A stretch of DNA of 64,000 bases from Bacteroidia bacterium (GCA_027493955.1 JAOSJT010000001.1:3273131-3337130), one strand, 5' to 3'. Positions 18,310 through 30,237 are shown, counted from the stretch's first letter. Notes: a model not told the origin generated them from the sequence alone. Program-made: numbers and translations.

Positions 18310-19176
18310 CTACTCCTGTGTGTTGGTATGCGCGTGTTCACGCGGCCGATCCTCTCTGATACCTCGTATGGCGGGACGGGACAATGCGAGGAAACGGATA
18401 TCCCTGAAACCGTACACTGTGAGCGCAGCGGCGCATTCCCCCATCGTCGCTCCGGTGGTCACAAGGTCATCCACAAGAATGACCGGTCGCGACTGATACG
18501 AACCAGCCAGTGATTCATTCACCGCGAAGGCGTCGAGCATATTGCCCCGGCGCTGATCTCGGTGCAAGCGTGCCGCGGATTGAGAAATCGTGTACCTTCG
18601 TCGCACAAGCAGCGCAGGGAGATGCTCGAGTTCGCATTCCGCGGCAAGTCCTCGGCACAGCATCTCCGCCTGATTATAGCCGCGCTCGAGCCGTTTGACG
18701 GTATGCAGCGGAACGGGAATGAGCAACGGTTGTCCCTGCACCAGAGGCGTGTCGTGTAAACGCTCGCCCAGAAGGCGCCCCAGCCAGACACCAATACGGT
18801 GCATGCCCTGATACTTCAGCGCATGGATGCAGGCCTCGAGTGCGCCGCCCGTCTCATGTTCATAACCCACAAACATCATACTGGCATCCGAGGGAAAACT
18901 GAGTGACGACAAATGCAGGTGTGATTCGTCCAAGGTCATCGGTAACGGGAGTATCCCCGCGAGACAGCGCGGACAGAGAACATCCTGAAAATGGATGCTG
19001 TTGCCACACCCAAGACATCGTGGGGGGAACACCACATCCTGAATCGCTGTCAGACAAATCCGCAGTACCGCCGGCACGATGTGCTGTAACCGAGTCCATC
19101 CGCTACCGACATCATGATGGGACCTCGTCTCATCCCCACCCGGAAGTTCTCCGGGCACGCCCTGTGCTGTGTGCAT
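18310..19176 (-). CDS. ComF-family phosphoribosyltransferase-like protein
   Basis: A 288-residue ComF-type protein. The N-terminus carries a zinc-ribbon-like CLGCG...CPRC, then IHALKYQGMHRIG, PVPLHTVKRLERGYNQAE, the segment RRRYTISQSAARLHRDQRRGNMLDAF, and the PRPP-binding loop VILVDDLVTTGATM. In competent bacteria ComF homologs act in DNA uptake, but the family is widespread and its reaction is unproven in most. GGAGC six bases before ATG 19176 supports the start. Last gene of the minus-strand run that begins with the metH-like gene. Confidence 0.9.
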   Translation of the reverse strand: MHTAQGVPGELPGGDETRSHHDVGSGWTRLQHIVPAVLRICLTAIQDVVFPPRCLGCGNSIHFQDVLCPRCLAGILPLPMTLDESHLHLSSLSFPSDASMMFVGYEHETGGALEACIHALKYQGMHRIGVWLGRLLGERLHDTPLVQGQPLLIPVPLHTVKRLERGYNQAEMLCRGLAAECELEHLPALLVRRRYTISQSAARLHRDQRRGNMLDAFAVNESLAGSYQSRPVILVDDLVTTGATMGECAAALTVYGFRDIRFLALSRPAIRGIREDRPREHAHTNTQE

Positions 19177-19269
19177 TGCTTGCTCCCTGAAAATGTTGTG
19201 AAACGGGAAGGGTGATGTTCTCTCCCGCCTGACGAAACCCGAACCGTAATCCCTTGGCCCGGGCCGTAT

Positions 19270-20412
19270 TTATCCCGCGTGTTCCTTGTGCTCCTCAGGA
19301 ACGAATTTCAGCGCTTCCTCGTAGACGGCGTCAATAATTTCTTCTTCCTTCAATCGCCGCACTACTTCGCCCTTTCGATACAAAATTCCGACGCCTTTTC
19401 CGGCGGCGATGCCGATGTCGGCTTCACTGGCTTCACCCGGCCCATTCACGACACAACCGAGCAAGGCGATTTTTAATGGTTTTTTCAAACCCGCCAGACG
19501 TTCCTCGAGCTCGTTCGTGATTTTAAAAAGATCTACCTCCAGCCGTCCGCAGGTGGGACAGGCGATGATCTCCACATTTCTCGTGGCGAGTCCGAGCGAG
19601 CGGAGAATTTCTTTCCCGACCTCAACTTCCTTATATGGTTCGTCGGTGAGGGAAACGCGAATCGTGTCGCCTATGCCCTCCGCGAGCAGGGTCCCAATCC
19701 CAACTGCGGATTTGATCGTCCCAATTTTGGTCGTTCCGGCTTCGGTGACCCCGAGATGCAGTGGATAGTCGGTGCGTTCGGCAAGGTAGCGATAGGCCTC
19801 GATCATCAGCCGCGTATCGGTGGATTTGACGGAGATGATGACATCGCTGAATCCGAAATCTTCGCAAATCCCCGCATGGCGCATGGCGCTTTCAAACAGG
19901 GCCTCCGCGGTAGGATAGCCGTGCTTATCCAAAATGTCCTCTTCGAGCGATCCGCTGTTCACACCGATGCGGATCGGGACATTCCGTTCCTTCGCGAGCT
20001 TCAGCACCTCGTGAATTCTGTCGATGGAACCGATGTTACCGGGATTGATGCGTACTTTGGCAACGCCCGCCTTGAGTGACTCCAGAGCAAAAATATGATT
20101 GAAGTGTATATCGGCGACGACGGGGATGGGAGAGCCCTTGACGATGTCGGCCATAGCCGCTGCCGCTTGCTTGTCGTTCACCGTAATGCGTACGATATCG
20201 CAACCCGCCTCTGCGGCCATGCGGATCTGCTCCAGCGTGGCCGCGACATCGGCGGTCTTGGTTTTGGTCATCGTCTGAACGGAAATGGGAGCGTCGCCAC
20301 CGACCGGGACGCCGCCTACCCACACTTTTCGGGTGCGGCGGCGGATGGTTTTTACCTGAGGGGGCTGCCAGACCGGAGCGTCGGGATTCTGTATTACTGG
20401 TATTTCAATCAT
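19270..20412 (-). CDS. ispG: 4-hydroxy-3-methylbut-2-enyl diphosphate synthase IspG
   Basis: Iron-sulfur enzyme of the non-mevalonate isoprenoid pathway that reductively converts MEcPP to HMBPP. The 380-residue protein has the TIM-barrel start (VGGVPVGGDAPISVQTMTKT), KVRINPGN, and the C-terminal [4Fe-4S] ligands in CPTCGR and GCVVNGPGE. This is the compact two-domain bacterial form. ATG 20412 is chosen; an in-frame GTG 39 bases upstream is less likely. It sits between the rhomboid and comF genes on the same strand. Confidence 0.96.
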   Translation of the reverse strand: MIEIPVIQNPDAPVWQPPQVKTIRRRTRKVWVGGVPVGGDAPISVQTMTKTKTADVAATLEQIRMAAEAGCDIVRITVNDKQAAAAMADIVKGSPIPVVADIHFNHIFALESLKAGVAKVRINPGNIGSIDRIHEVLKLAKERNVPIRIGVNSGSLEEDILDKHGYPTAEALFESAMRHAGICEDFGFSDVIISVKSTDTRLMIEAYRYLAERTDYPLHLGVTEAGTTKIGTIKSAVGIGTLLAEGIGDTIRVSLTDEPYKEVEVGKEILRSLGLATRNVEIIACPTCGRLEVDLFKITNELEERLAGLKKPLKIALLGCVVNGPGEASEADIGIAAGKGVGILYRKGEVVRRLKEEEIIDAVYEEALKFVPEEHKEHAG

Positions 20413-20480
20413 GTTGTCTGTTGTCTCGTTATTGGAGCCATGAAATAACACAAGAATCCCGTCGGAGATTCCGTCGTCCG

Positions 20481-21413
20481 CTATTCCCCATTGCCGTCAG
20501 GATGAATCCTCTTACTCGCTTCAAGAAGAATGCGCTTCTCCCTCTCGGTGAGACTCGAATAGCCTGAAACGCTGATTTTGTCCAAAATCTCGTCTATGGT
20601 CTTTTGTGAAGCGAGAATCTCGCTTTCGTCCACGGGCTGCTTGTGGGTCGGGGTCATCTCGTAAAATTTCGCTTCACGCACGGAAGTGTTTCCGGACCAG
20701 CCACCCTGCGCGCCACCGGACCGACGCGTGTCGAACCGTCGCAGCATGCGGTCGATAACACCGCGCATTTCGAGCAACACCCACACCGCACCGATAACTG
20801 CGCCGCCAAGGTGCGCTATGTGCGCTATGCCCTGCCGCGTTCCGAACACACCGTTGAACAACTCGAGGACAACGAAAAAGGTGATCAGGTATTTGGCGCG
20901 GACGGGCACGAAGAAATACAGAAACACGTAGCGATTCGGAAACATCATGGCAAAGGCCACAAGTACCGCGTACACGCCACCGGAAGCGCCGACTGTCGGG
21001 CCGGTTCCGGTAAATATCGGAGCGATGAACAAATTGGCAAGTCCCGCCGCAACACCCGCGACCATGTAGAAAATCAGGAACTTCCGCGATCCCCACAGAT
21101 TCTCTATCTCCATGCCGAACATCCACAGCATCAGCATGTTGAAAAAGATGTGCATGAGATCACCGTGCAGAAACATGTAGGTGATCAGCTGCCAGACGAA
21201 GAAATTTTCTCCGAGGGGATGCAGATAGAACAGACGGGCAAACCAATAGGATATTTCAACGCCTTGATAGGTAAGCCCACTCCCCATCACCAACCACTGC
21301 AGAATGAACACAGCGACATTGGCGATGAGCAATCCCTTGATGACTGGTGGGAAAAAGCTGAAGCCCCCGAACTGGGGTCTGTAATCTCCGCCGCCGTACG
21401 ATCTTCGCAACAT
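20481..21413 (-). CDS. Rhomboid intramembrane serine protease with C-terminal tail domain
   Basis: Six-helix rhomboid of 310 residues that would cleave transmembrane substrates in the inner membrane. The catalytic Ser is in TVGASGGVYAVL and the His in IAHIAHLGGAVIG; the HGDLMHIFFNMLML segment gives the conserved His/Asn pair. After the membrane part a basic linker leads to a tail SEILASQKTIDEILDKISVSGYSSLTEREKRILLEASK, which resembles the DUF6576-type tail of Bacteroidota rhomboids. ATG 21413 is used because the frame upstream overlaps pgk and has no homology. Confidence 0.92.
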   Translation of the reverse strand: MLRRSYGGGDYRPQFGGFSFFPPVIKGLLIANVAVFILQWLVMGSGLTYQGVEISYWFARLFYLHPLGENFFVWQLITYMFLHGDLMHIFFNMLMLWMFGMEIENLWGSRKFLIFYMVAGVAAGLANLFIAPIFTGTGPTVGASGGVYAVLVAFAMMFPNRYVFLYFFVPVRAKYLITFFVVLELFNGVFGTRQGIAHIAHLGGAVIGAVWVLLEMRGVIDRMLRRFDTRRSGGAQGGWSGNTSVREAKFYEMTPTHKQPVDESEILASQKTIDEILDKISVSGYSSLTEREKRILLEASKRIHPDGNGE

Positions 21414-21465
21414 CAGTTTCTTCTCTTGTTTGTACGGAACACCAAACCGGTGCTCCACTAGAATA

Positions 21466-22665
21466 TTACACCCGATCGTTGAGCGCCGCAACACCGGGAA
21501 GAATTTTACCCTCAAGCAGCTCGAGCGAGGCTCCACCACCGGTGGACACATGGCTCACCGCGTTTTCCAAGCCCGCTTGTGCTATTGCCGCGGCCGAGTC
21601 TCCGCCGCCAATGACGGTTACAGCACCCTTTCTCGTTGCCTCCACCATCGCATGGGCTATCTCCAAAGTGCCCCGTGCGAACGAAGGCATTTCAAATACG
21701 CCCATCGGACCGTTCCACACCACCGTGTTCGACGCGAGAATGTGCTCTGAGAAAAGTGAGACGCTTTCAGGGCCGATGTCAAGACCCATCATATCCGAAG
21801 GGATGTCCTGCACCGCAACAGTACGCGTTTCCGTGTCGTTGGCGAACTCGCGCCCGACAACCGTGTCCACAGGGAGAAGCAATTTCTTCCCTGTTCTTTC
21901 CGCCTCAGCCAGCAATTGCGCAGCCAGCTCAACTTTGTCTTCCTCGAGAAGACTGCTCCCGATCTCCAGGCCTTTCGCCTTGAGAAAAGTGAACATCATT
22001 CCGCCGCCTATGAGTAAGGTATCCACCTTCTGCAGCAAATTCTGTATGACATCTATCTTTCCTGAGATTTTTGCGCCCCCGAGAATAGCCGTGTACGGCC
22101 TCGCGGGATTCCCGACCGCCCGACCGAGATAATCGATTTCCTTTTGCATCAGCAATCCGGCGACGGAGGGTGAGAGGTAATGCGTCACACCTTCGGTGGA
22201 TGCGTGGGCACGATGCGCACTGCCGAAGGCATCGTTCACATACGCATCACCCAACGAGGCGAGCGCGGCCGCGAAATCGGTATCGTTCGCTTCTTCCCCG
22301 GCATGGAAACGAAGGTTTTCCAGCAGCAATACATCCCCCGGCTGCAATGCCGCTGCCATGGCTTGTGCCTCGCTGCCGATGCAATCCGGCGCAAAACGTA
22401 CGCTCCGACCCAACAGTGTACTCAGTCGTTCGGCAACCGGACGTAAGCTGTACTCGGTCTTGGGCTTTCCCTTCGGCCTCCCCAGATGACTCATGAGAAT
22501 AACCATCGCACCGGCATCGATCATCATGCGTATGGTCGGAAGGCACGCCACGATGCGTGTATCATCCGTGATGCTCTGATGCTCGTCGAGAGGTACGTTG
22601 AAGTCCACACGCGTCAGGACCCGCTTTCCGTTGAGGTCAATGTCCTGTATGCTGAGCTTGTTCAT
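21466..22665 (-). CDS. pgk: Phosphoglycerate kinase
   Basis: Glycolytic kinase interconverting 1,3-bisphosphoglycerate plus ADP with 3-phosphoglycerate plus ATP. The 399-residue protein has the family start [14 protein letters not shown], the substrate loop [45 protein letters not shown], and the nucleotide region [11 protein letters not shown] plus [14 protein letters not shown] eight bases before ATG 22665 sets the start. It follows gap by 108 bases on the same strand, the usual order for these two glycolytic genes. Confidence 0.98.
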   Translation of the reverse strand: MNKLSIQDIDLNGKRVLTRVDFNVPLDEHQSITDDTRIVACLPTIRMMIDAGAMVILMSHLGRPKGKPKTEYSLRPVAERLSTLLGRSVRFAPDCIGSEAQAMAAALQPGDVLLLENLRFHAGEEANDTDFAAALASLGDAYVNDAFGSAHRAHASTEGVTHYLSPSVAGLLMQKEIDYLGRAVGNPARPYTAILGGAKISGKIDVIQNLLQKVDTLLIGGGMMFTFLKAKGLEIGSSLLEEDKVELAAQLLAEAERTGKKLLLPVDTVVGREFANDTETRTVAVQDIPSDMMGLDIGPESVSLFSEHILASNTVVWNGPMGVFEMPSFARGTLEIAHAMVEATRKGAVTVIGGGDSAAAIAQAGLENAVSHVSTGGGASLELLEGKILPGVAALNDRV

Positions 22666-22773
22666 CGAGGAATCTCCATCGCATGTTCTGTGAGAGTGGA
22701 ATCGAAACAAAGCAAAAAACAAGTGGCGACCCGAAGGAGATCCCGCAGGCCGCCGGTTCCGTACTGGAGTCGA

Positions 22774-25231
<2,458 letters not shown>

Positions 25232-25262
25232 TTCTCTGATAAACCTCGATATGATAGGCGTT

Positions 25263-27092
25263 TCAGCCTTTCACGTTGAAATATTTTGCTTCCGGATGAT
25301 GAACGATGATGGCGCTGGTGCTTTGCTCGGGGACCAGTTGATACTCTTCGGTCAGAACGACACCGATGCGTTCCGGTTGCAAAAGAGTGAACAGCTGGCG
25401 ATGGTCTTCAAGATTCGGGCAGGCAGGGTAGCCGAAGGAATACCGCGAACCCTGATACCCCTGCGAGAAGAGCTTCCGTATCTCCGGAGCGTCCTGACCG
25501 GCAATACCGAGTTCAATGCGTATTGATCGGTGCCAGTATTCCGCCAACGCTTCGGCGCATTCGACGGTCAACCCGTGCACGTACAAATACTCCTGGTACT
25601 TGTCGTCCCGGAACAGCGCTGCCGTGTACTCGCTCGCATACGCTCCCATCGTCACGAGGTGGAATGCGCAAACATCTGCGACTCCGCCGTCAACCGGACG
25701 GAAAAAGTCGGCTATACAAAGATAACGGTCTCCACTCTGACGGGGAAATGAAAATCGCTGCCATTCGACATACGTATCCAGGGCGTTGGACTGCCCGGGC
25801 CAGATGCCGTATAATTCTGCGTCGTTCAGATTCCGTGGACGAAACACCACGAGTTCGTCTCCGTCACTGGCGCAGGGGAAGTAACCGTACACGACGGCGG
25901 GACGCAGCACCGCCTCACGCTTGAGTCGCAATTTGAGCTCTTCAAATCGGGGTCTGATCACCTCCCGTAGCTCGCGTTCCTGCTCCTCGACGCTGCGACT
26001 CCCCCGACGAAATTGCCACTGACCGCGGAATAAGGCCGCTTCGTTGATGTACTCGTAGATTTTTTCCACGGCGATGTCCGTGACGACCTTCGTTCCGAAA
26101 AACGGTGCGGCAGGTATCGCCGCGTCCGGCGACACAGCGCTGCGCACCGTAAAAGTGGGATGACCTGTTTTGGTCGCCGCGATGACGGGTCGCTGACCCG
26201 CCCGGTGCTCCTGCACTTCGCGGAGGTGCATGGCCGACTCCATGGATGCACCGCCCGGCGCCTCGATGATGCTTCCCTCGGATTGCGTCTGTTCTTTCGC
26301 CTCTTCCTCCTCCGAAATGTCGACGGTGTCCAAAGCGCGCCCGTAGGTAAGGGATTCCATGAAACGAAGGCCGTCAAAAGCGTCGCGCGCATACTGGAGT
26401 TTCCCCTCGTAGAGCGGTCGCAAATCCTCCTCGACGAAGCGCCGAGTCAGCGCCGCTCCACCGAAAACAACCGGAAGATGAATGCCGCGATGCCGCATGA
26501 GCTCGAGATTCTCCTTCATAACCAGCGTGGATTTCACGAGCAACCCGCTCATGCCCAGCGCATGCGCATGATGCTCCTCCACCGCCGAGAGCATGGTCTC
26601 GATAGGGACTTTGATGCCAAGGTTTATGACGCGATAGCCGTTGTTGGTGAGAATGATATCAACGAGGTTTTTTCCGATGTCATGCACATCGCCTTTGACC
26701 GTGGCGAGTACGATGGTGCCCAGGGCCGTGTCTCCTGAACGCTCCATCAGTGGTTCGAGCCATGCAACGGCCGCTTTCATTGTCTCGGCCGATTGCAGCA
26801 CAAACGGAAGCTGCATCTGCCCCGATCCGAACAATTCGCCGACGGTCTTCATGCCGTCCAGCAAGATGCCGTTGATGATGTCCAGCGCGTCGTGGGTCTT
26901 CAGCGCTTCTTCGAGGTCGGCCTCCAGGCCGATGCTGTCGCCGTCGACGATGCGGGCGGCAAGCCGCTCCTCCACGCGCATCGTTTCCCGCTCGGCCCGG
27001 ACGGGCCGGGATTCGGTCGCAGCGGAGCTGTAATGCGCCATGAACGCGGTGAGCGGATCGTAGAGACAGGCACGGGAGGATTCGGAACTCAT
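25263..27092 (-). CDS. Partial cobalamin-dependent methionine synthase (B12-binding plus activation modules only)
   Basis: The 609-residue protein carries only the C-terminal half of MetH. Residues about 43-125 are the helical cap (GMKTVGELFGSGQMQLPFVLQSAE), about 125-255 the cobalamin domain with DVHDIGKN (His137 ligand) and MSGLLVKST, and about 350-609 the SAM-dependent activation domain ending in EQSTSAIIVHHPEAKYF. The homocysteine- and folate-binding modules are missing, yet residues 11-20 (YDPLTAFMAH) look like the tail of the folate module, so the gene seems cut exactly at the module border. The frame stays open upstream to a TGA at about 27183 but has no Met and no homology. The missing half may lie elsewhere. 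Divergent from the Rrf2 gene. Confidence 0.85.
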   Translation of the reverse strand: MSSESSRACLYDPLTAFMAHYSSAATESRPVRAERETMRVEERLAARIVDGDSIGLEADLEEALKTHDALDIINGILLDGMKTVGELFGSGQMQLPFVLQSAETMKAAVAWLEPLMERSGDTALGTIVLATVKGDVHDIGKNLVDIILTNNGYRVINLGIKVPIETMLSAVEEHHAHALGMSGLLVKSTLVMKENLELMRHRGIHLPVVFGGAALTRRFVEEDLRPLYEGKLQYARDAFDGLRFMESLTYGRALDTVDISEEEEAKEQTQSEGSIIEAPGGASMESAMHLREVQEHRAGQRPVIAATKTGHPTFTVRSAVSPDAAIPAAPFFGTKVVTDIAVEKIYEYINEAALFRGQWQFRRGSRSVEEQERELREVIRPRFEELKLRLKREAVLRPAVVYGYFPCASDGDELVVFRPRNLNDAELYGIWPGQSNALDTYVEWQRFSFPRQSGDRYLCIADFFRPVDGGVADVCAFHLVTMGAYASEYTAALFRDDKYQEYLYVHGLTVECAEALAEYWHRSIRIELGIAGQDAPEIRKLFSQGYQGSRYSFGYPACPNLEDHRQLFTLLQPERIGVVLTEEYQLVPEQSTSAIIVHHPEAKYFNVKG

Positions 27093-27336
27093 AAAAAATC
27101 TCATTAGATTTTGGTATCTGAAACTTTCAAGACTGCTCCGTATGTTGTAATTTATTGAGTCGCATTTCGACTTTCGCGAGTCTCATTCACTCGAAGCACC
27201 TCAAAAGATTTTTACGGACGTTAAAATTTTTTTTGAAAAGCCCTTGCTATTTCAAGGAAAACCCCGTACTTTTCTTACAATAAGGTAATCAAATCTTAAT
27301 TTATTAATAGCCAACATCACAATCGGAGGTCCCTCC
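27093..27336. promoter_or_regulatory. A/T-rich divergent control region, metH-like / rrf2
   Basis: A 244-base spacer, clearly richer in A/T than its surroundings, must hold both divergent promoters. Three short dyads are visible: AGTCG-n5-CGACT (27158-27172), CCTTG-n6-CAAGG (27242-27257) and TTAAT-n2-ATTAA (27296-27307). A TTGCTA (27244) and TACTTT (27268) pair with 18-base spacing could serve the regulator gene. The 27242 dyad overlaps that -35 element and is my best guess for an autoregulatory operator; this is inference. Confidence 0.4.
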
Positions 27337-27978
27337 ATGCTGTATTCCAAAACCGCACAGTACTCCATCCAGTCGATGCTGTTCATCGCGGCCAACTCTT
27401 CCGAGCAGAACATTCTCGTGCGCGACGTCGCCCGCGAATTGGGTCTGCCCTCGTCCTTCCTGAGCAAAATTCTCCAGACGCTCAGCCGTTACGGTTTTCT
27501 GAATTCGGTCAAAGGTCCGAAGGGCGGCTTCTCGCTGTCCGAGAAAGGCGCGAACTCGACGATTGCCGAGCTCGTTGCCGTTGTGGACGGACCGATGAAT
27601 TTCGACATGTGTCTCGCGGGCTTCACGCCGTGCAGCGAAGAGAATGCCTGCCCATTCCATCATGAGTGGAAGCGCATTCGTGAAGAGATTCGTGAGCTGG
27701 TCAACAGCCGCGACATTCATGAGCTGGCTGTTGAAATGCCCGTGCGCTACCGCGTGCTGCTGACCGGCAAGGCCACCCCTGTCAAGAAGATGAAAAAGGA
27801 AGCCCCGAAAGCCGAGACCAAGCCCGCCAAAGCCGCGAAAGCTCCCGCGAAAGCTGCCAAGCCCGTGAAGGCCGCCGCGAAACCGGCACCCAAAGCTGCC
27901 GCGAAACCCGCACCCAAGGCCGCACCGAAAGCCGCGGCGAAGGCTGCGCCGAAAGCCAAAGCGGCGAAGAAAAAATAA
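27337..27978 (+). CDS. Rrf2-family Fe-S-type regulator with histone H1-like C-terminal tail
   Basis: Residues 1-145 form a winged-helix Rrf2 regulator: KTAQYSIQSMLFIA, recognition region LGLPSSFLSKILQTLSRYGFL (36-56), wing GPKGGFSL, and three cysteines C92-x6-C99-x5-C105 followed by His108 in CPFH. That arrangement closely resembles the cluster ligands of IscR (three Cys plus His). Residues about 147-213 are an unrelated tail made almost only of Ala, Lys and Pro (repeats like KPAPKAAA), as in histone H1 and AlgP-type tails. Ordinary Rrf2 proteins end near residue 150-165. GGAGGT seven bases before ATG 27337 supports the start and a terminator follows. Likely senses Fe-S status, redox or NO. 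Confidence 0.9.
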   Translation: MLYSKTAQYSIQSMLFIAANSSEQNILVRDVARELGLPSSFLSKILQTLSRYGFLNSVKGPKGGFSLSEKGANSTIAELVAVVDGPMNFDMCLAGFTPCSEENACPFHHEWKRIREEIRELVNSRDIHELAVEMPVRYRVLLTGKATPVKKMKKEAPKAETKPAKAAKAPAKAAKPVKAAAKPAPKAAAKPAPKAAPKAAAKAAPKAKAAKKK

Positions 27979-28003
27979 TACGTCGTTTGACGTATATCTC
28001 TGT

Positions 28004-28038
28004 ACCGGGAGGGCCATGTGGCTTCTCCCGGTTTTTTT
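28004..28038 (+). terminator. Intrinsic terminator after the Rrf2 gene
   Basis: ACCGGGAG (28004-28011) pairs with CTCCCGGT (28025-28032), with further GCCA/TGGC pairing inside, and seven T residues follow (28032-28038). Confidence 0.88.
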
Positions 28039-28197
28039 ACTCCTGCGCCACACACTGTGGCGGCGAAGCACTATTGCTGTCCTGCTGTATGCGCTGGAGA
28101 CGCTGTATTCGCTTGATTCTGCCAAACTGTCTATCTAACTTTCAATCTTGAGAAAAAATATACTTCATAAATCTGACAATTTGACATATACCACGCG

Positions 28198-29523
28198 ATG
28201 AACAGAAAAATCTACATAGAAACGTACGGCTGCCAGATGAATGTGGCGGACACGGAAATCGTGAACGGCATTCTCAAGGAGCAAGGCTACGAGCTTTCAG
28301 CCGAGGTCGACAGCGCTGACGCGATTTTCATGAACACCTGCGCCATTCGCGACAATGCCGAACAGCGCATTTATGGACGGCTCTCCAATTTCGAGCACCT
28401 GAAAAAACGGAATCCCCATCTCGTGGTCGGAATACTCGGCTGTATGGCCGAGCGTCTGCGCAAGAATCTGCTCGAATCCAACAGCATGCTCGATATCGTC
28501 TGCGGTCCGGATGAGTACCGCAAGCTGCCGGAATTGATTGATCAGGCCTTCGAAGGGGAGAAGGGTATCCGCACGCAACTTTCACGTGTCGAAACCTACG
28601 ACGACATCGTCCCGTTGCGCACCGAGGGCATCAGCGCCTGGGTGAGTGTCATGCGCGGCTGTGACAAATTCTGCACGTTCTGCGTCGTGCCCTTCACCCG
28701 CGGCCGCGAACGCAGCCGCTCTCTCCAGGGTGTCGTACGGGAGGTGGAAGAGCTGGTGGGCCACGGTTTTCGCGAGGTGACGCTCCTTGGTCAGAACGTC
28801 AATTCCTACAGCGATGAGCAGGGGGACTTTGCGGATCTTCTCGTTGCCGTCGCCGCCGTGCATCCCGCACTGCGTGTGCGCTTCACCACCTCGCATCCGC
28901 AGGATATGTCCGACAAGCTTATTCAGGCCATTGCAGACCACCAGAACATCTGCAATTATATCCATCTGCCGTTCCAGAGCGGCTCGGACAGAATTCTCGA
29001 ACTGATGAACCGTACGTATTCACGGGCACATTACCTCGATCTCGTCAAACGCATCAAGCAGGCCATACCGAATGTCGCGCTTTCCACAGACGTCATCGCC
29101 GGCTTCCCCACCGAAACGGAACAGGATCATCACGATACGCTTTCTCTCATGGAGGAAGTACGCTTTGACGGCGCATACATGTTCAAGTACTCCCCGCGAG
29201 AGAACACCAAAGCCTGGAAAATGGGTGACGACATTCCGGACGATGTGAAAGGGCGCAGACTGGAAGAAATCATCGAGCTGCAGCGCCGAATATCTCTCGA
29301 GGTAAACCGCAGCAGTGTCGGACGGACGGAAAGCATATTGCTTGAGGGGCCGAGTAAACGATCGGAAGAGGAGTGGATCGGTCGCACCGACACGAACAAA
29401 TCGGTTATCGTCGCTCGGGGCGATTTCTCAATCGGTGACTATGTGACAGTGCGCATCACCAGCGCCACTTCGGCGACACTCTTCGGGACGGTACTGCCGC
29501 ATGCCGCCTCCGAGGCTGCCTGA
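28198..29523 (+). CDS. miaB: tRNA-2-methylthio-N6-dimethylallyladenosine synthase MiaB
   Basis: Radical-SAM methylthiotransferase that modifies A37 of tRNAs reading UNN codons. The 441-residue protein has the N-terminal UPF0004 domain with auxiliary-cluster cysteines (ETYGCQMN, NTCAIRDNA, GILGCMAER), the radical-SAM motif RGCDKFCTFCVVPFTRG, and a C-terminal TRAM domain (about 375-435). A TTGATT/TAACTT pair (28113-28141, 17-base spacer) is a possible promoter. It heads a tightly spaced plus-strand cluster that runs to 34201. In Bacteroidota miaB is often followed by a sigma-54 activator gene and lptE, as here. Confidence 0.96.
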   Translation: MNRKIYIETYGCQMNVADTEIVNGILKEQGYELSAEVDSADAIFMNTCAIRDNAEQRIYGRLSNFEHLKKRNPHLVVGILGCMAERLRKNLLESNSMLDIVCGPDEYRKLPELIDQAFEGEKGIRTQLSRVETYDDIVPLRTEGISAWVSVMRGCDKFCTFCVVPFTRGRERSRSLQGVVREVEELVGHGFREVTLLGQNVNSYSDEQGDFADLLVAVAAVHPALRVRFTTSHPQDMSDKLIQAIADHQNICNYIHLPFQSGSDRILELMNRTYSRAHYLDLVKRIKQAIPNVALSTDVIAGFPTETEQDHHDTLSLMEEVRFDGAYMFKYSPRENTKAWKMGDDIPDDVKGRRLEEIIELQRRISLEVNRSSVGRTESILLEGPSKRSEEEWIGRTDTNKSVIVARGDFSIGDYVTVRITSATSATLFGTVLPHAASEAA

Positions 29524-29538
29524 CACCCGGAAATACCT

Positions 29539-30237
29539 ATGCGTGCGTCCATCATTTTTCTGGCCCTCCTCGCTCTGCTGCCATCCGTTCTCGCGGCACA
29601 GTCGGCAAACGATGTACACGCCCTCGTCGCGCGCGTACGTATCGGTGATGGACCCGAAGTGGAAAAACTGCTCCCGCAGCTCGAGAAGGCACGGCCCCGC
29701 GATCCGGGCGTTCTCTTCCTCAAGGCGCTGCTCGAGAGCAGCGCGGAAAAGGCGGTGGAGCTGTATCAGCGCATAGCCGACGAGCACGCGGACAGCGAAT
29801 GGGCTGATGACGCGCTGTACCGGCTCTATCAGTACAGCTACGCGGTCGGTGCCTACCGCACGGCACGGGCACATCTCGACCGTCTCACCGCCCGCTACCC
29901 GAGATCCCCCTTCGCGGGCAGGGAAAAGAACGAAGCCGCAGCAGGAACGACTGTTCCCGTTTCCGCGAAATCCGGCACATCGGTGTCGGCAGAATCTCCA
30001 ACTGCGGAGGGGTACTCCGTTCAGGTGGGAGCATACTCGAAAGCTGCCGACGCGGAAAAGCAGGTGGCGGAACTGAAGAGCAAAGGATATACCGCCGTCG
30101 TGAGGATGAAGGAAGTGAGCGGCAAACAGGTCCACGCCGTCTGGCTGGGCAGGTTCACCTCCTTCGAACAGGCTAAGGCCTTCGCGGCACGACTCAAACA
30201 GCAGCAGAATATTGATGCTCTCGTGGTGAAACGCTGA
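29539..30237 (+). CDS. Exported TPR-like protein with C-terminal SPOR domain
   Basis: A 232-residue secreted or periplasmic protein. Signal peptide (about 1-19, ending VLAAQ), helical repeats resembling TPR units (about 25-130: EVEKLLPQLEKARPRDPGVLFLKALL, AYRTARAHLDRLTARYP), a Ser/Thr-rich linker, and a SPOR domain (about 155-232, SVQVGAYSKAADAEKQVAELKSKGY). SPOR domains bind denuded glycan strands of septal peptidoglycan, so a role at division sites or in wall remodelling is likely. Sixteen bases after miaB and eleven before the next gene. Confidence 0.85.
   Translation: MRASIIFLALLALLPSVLAAQSANDVHALVARVRIGDGPEVEKLLPQLEKARPRDPGVLFLKALLESSAEKAVELYQRIADEHADSEWADDALYRLYQYSYAVGAYRTARAHLDRLTARYPRSPFAGREKNEAAAGTTVPVSAKSGTSVSAESPTAEGYSVQVGAYSKAADAEKQVAELKSKGYTAVVRMKEVSGKQVHAVWLGRFTSFEQAKAFAARLKQQQNIDALVVKR

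Noticed and set aside
27780-27978. The Lys/Ala/Pro tail of the Rrf2 protein as a frameshifted or spurious extension
   Set aside because: The codons are consistently GCC/GCG/AAG/CCC in one frame, the tail ends in a stop followed by a clean terminator, and other frames do not restore a shorter Rrf2 end.
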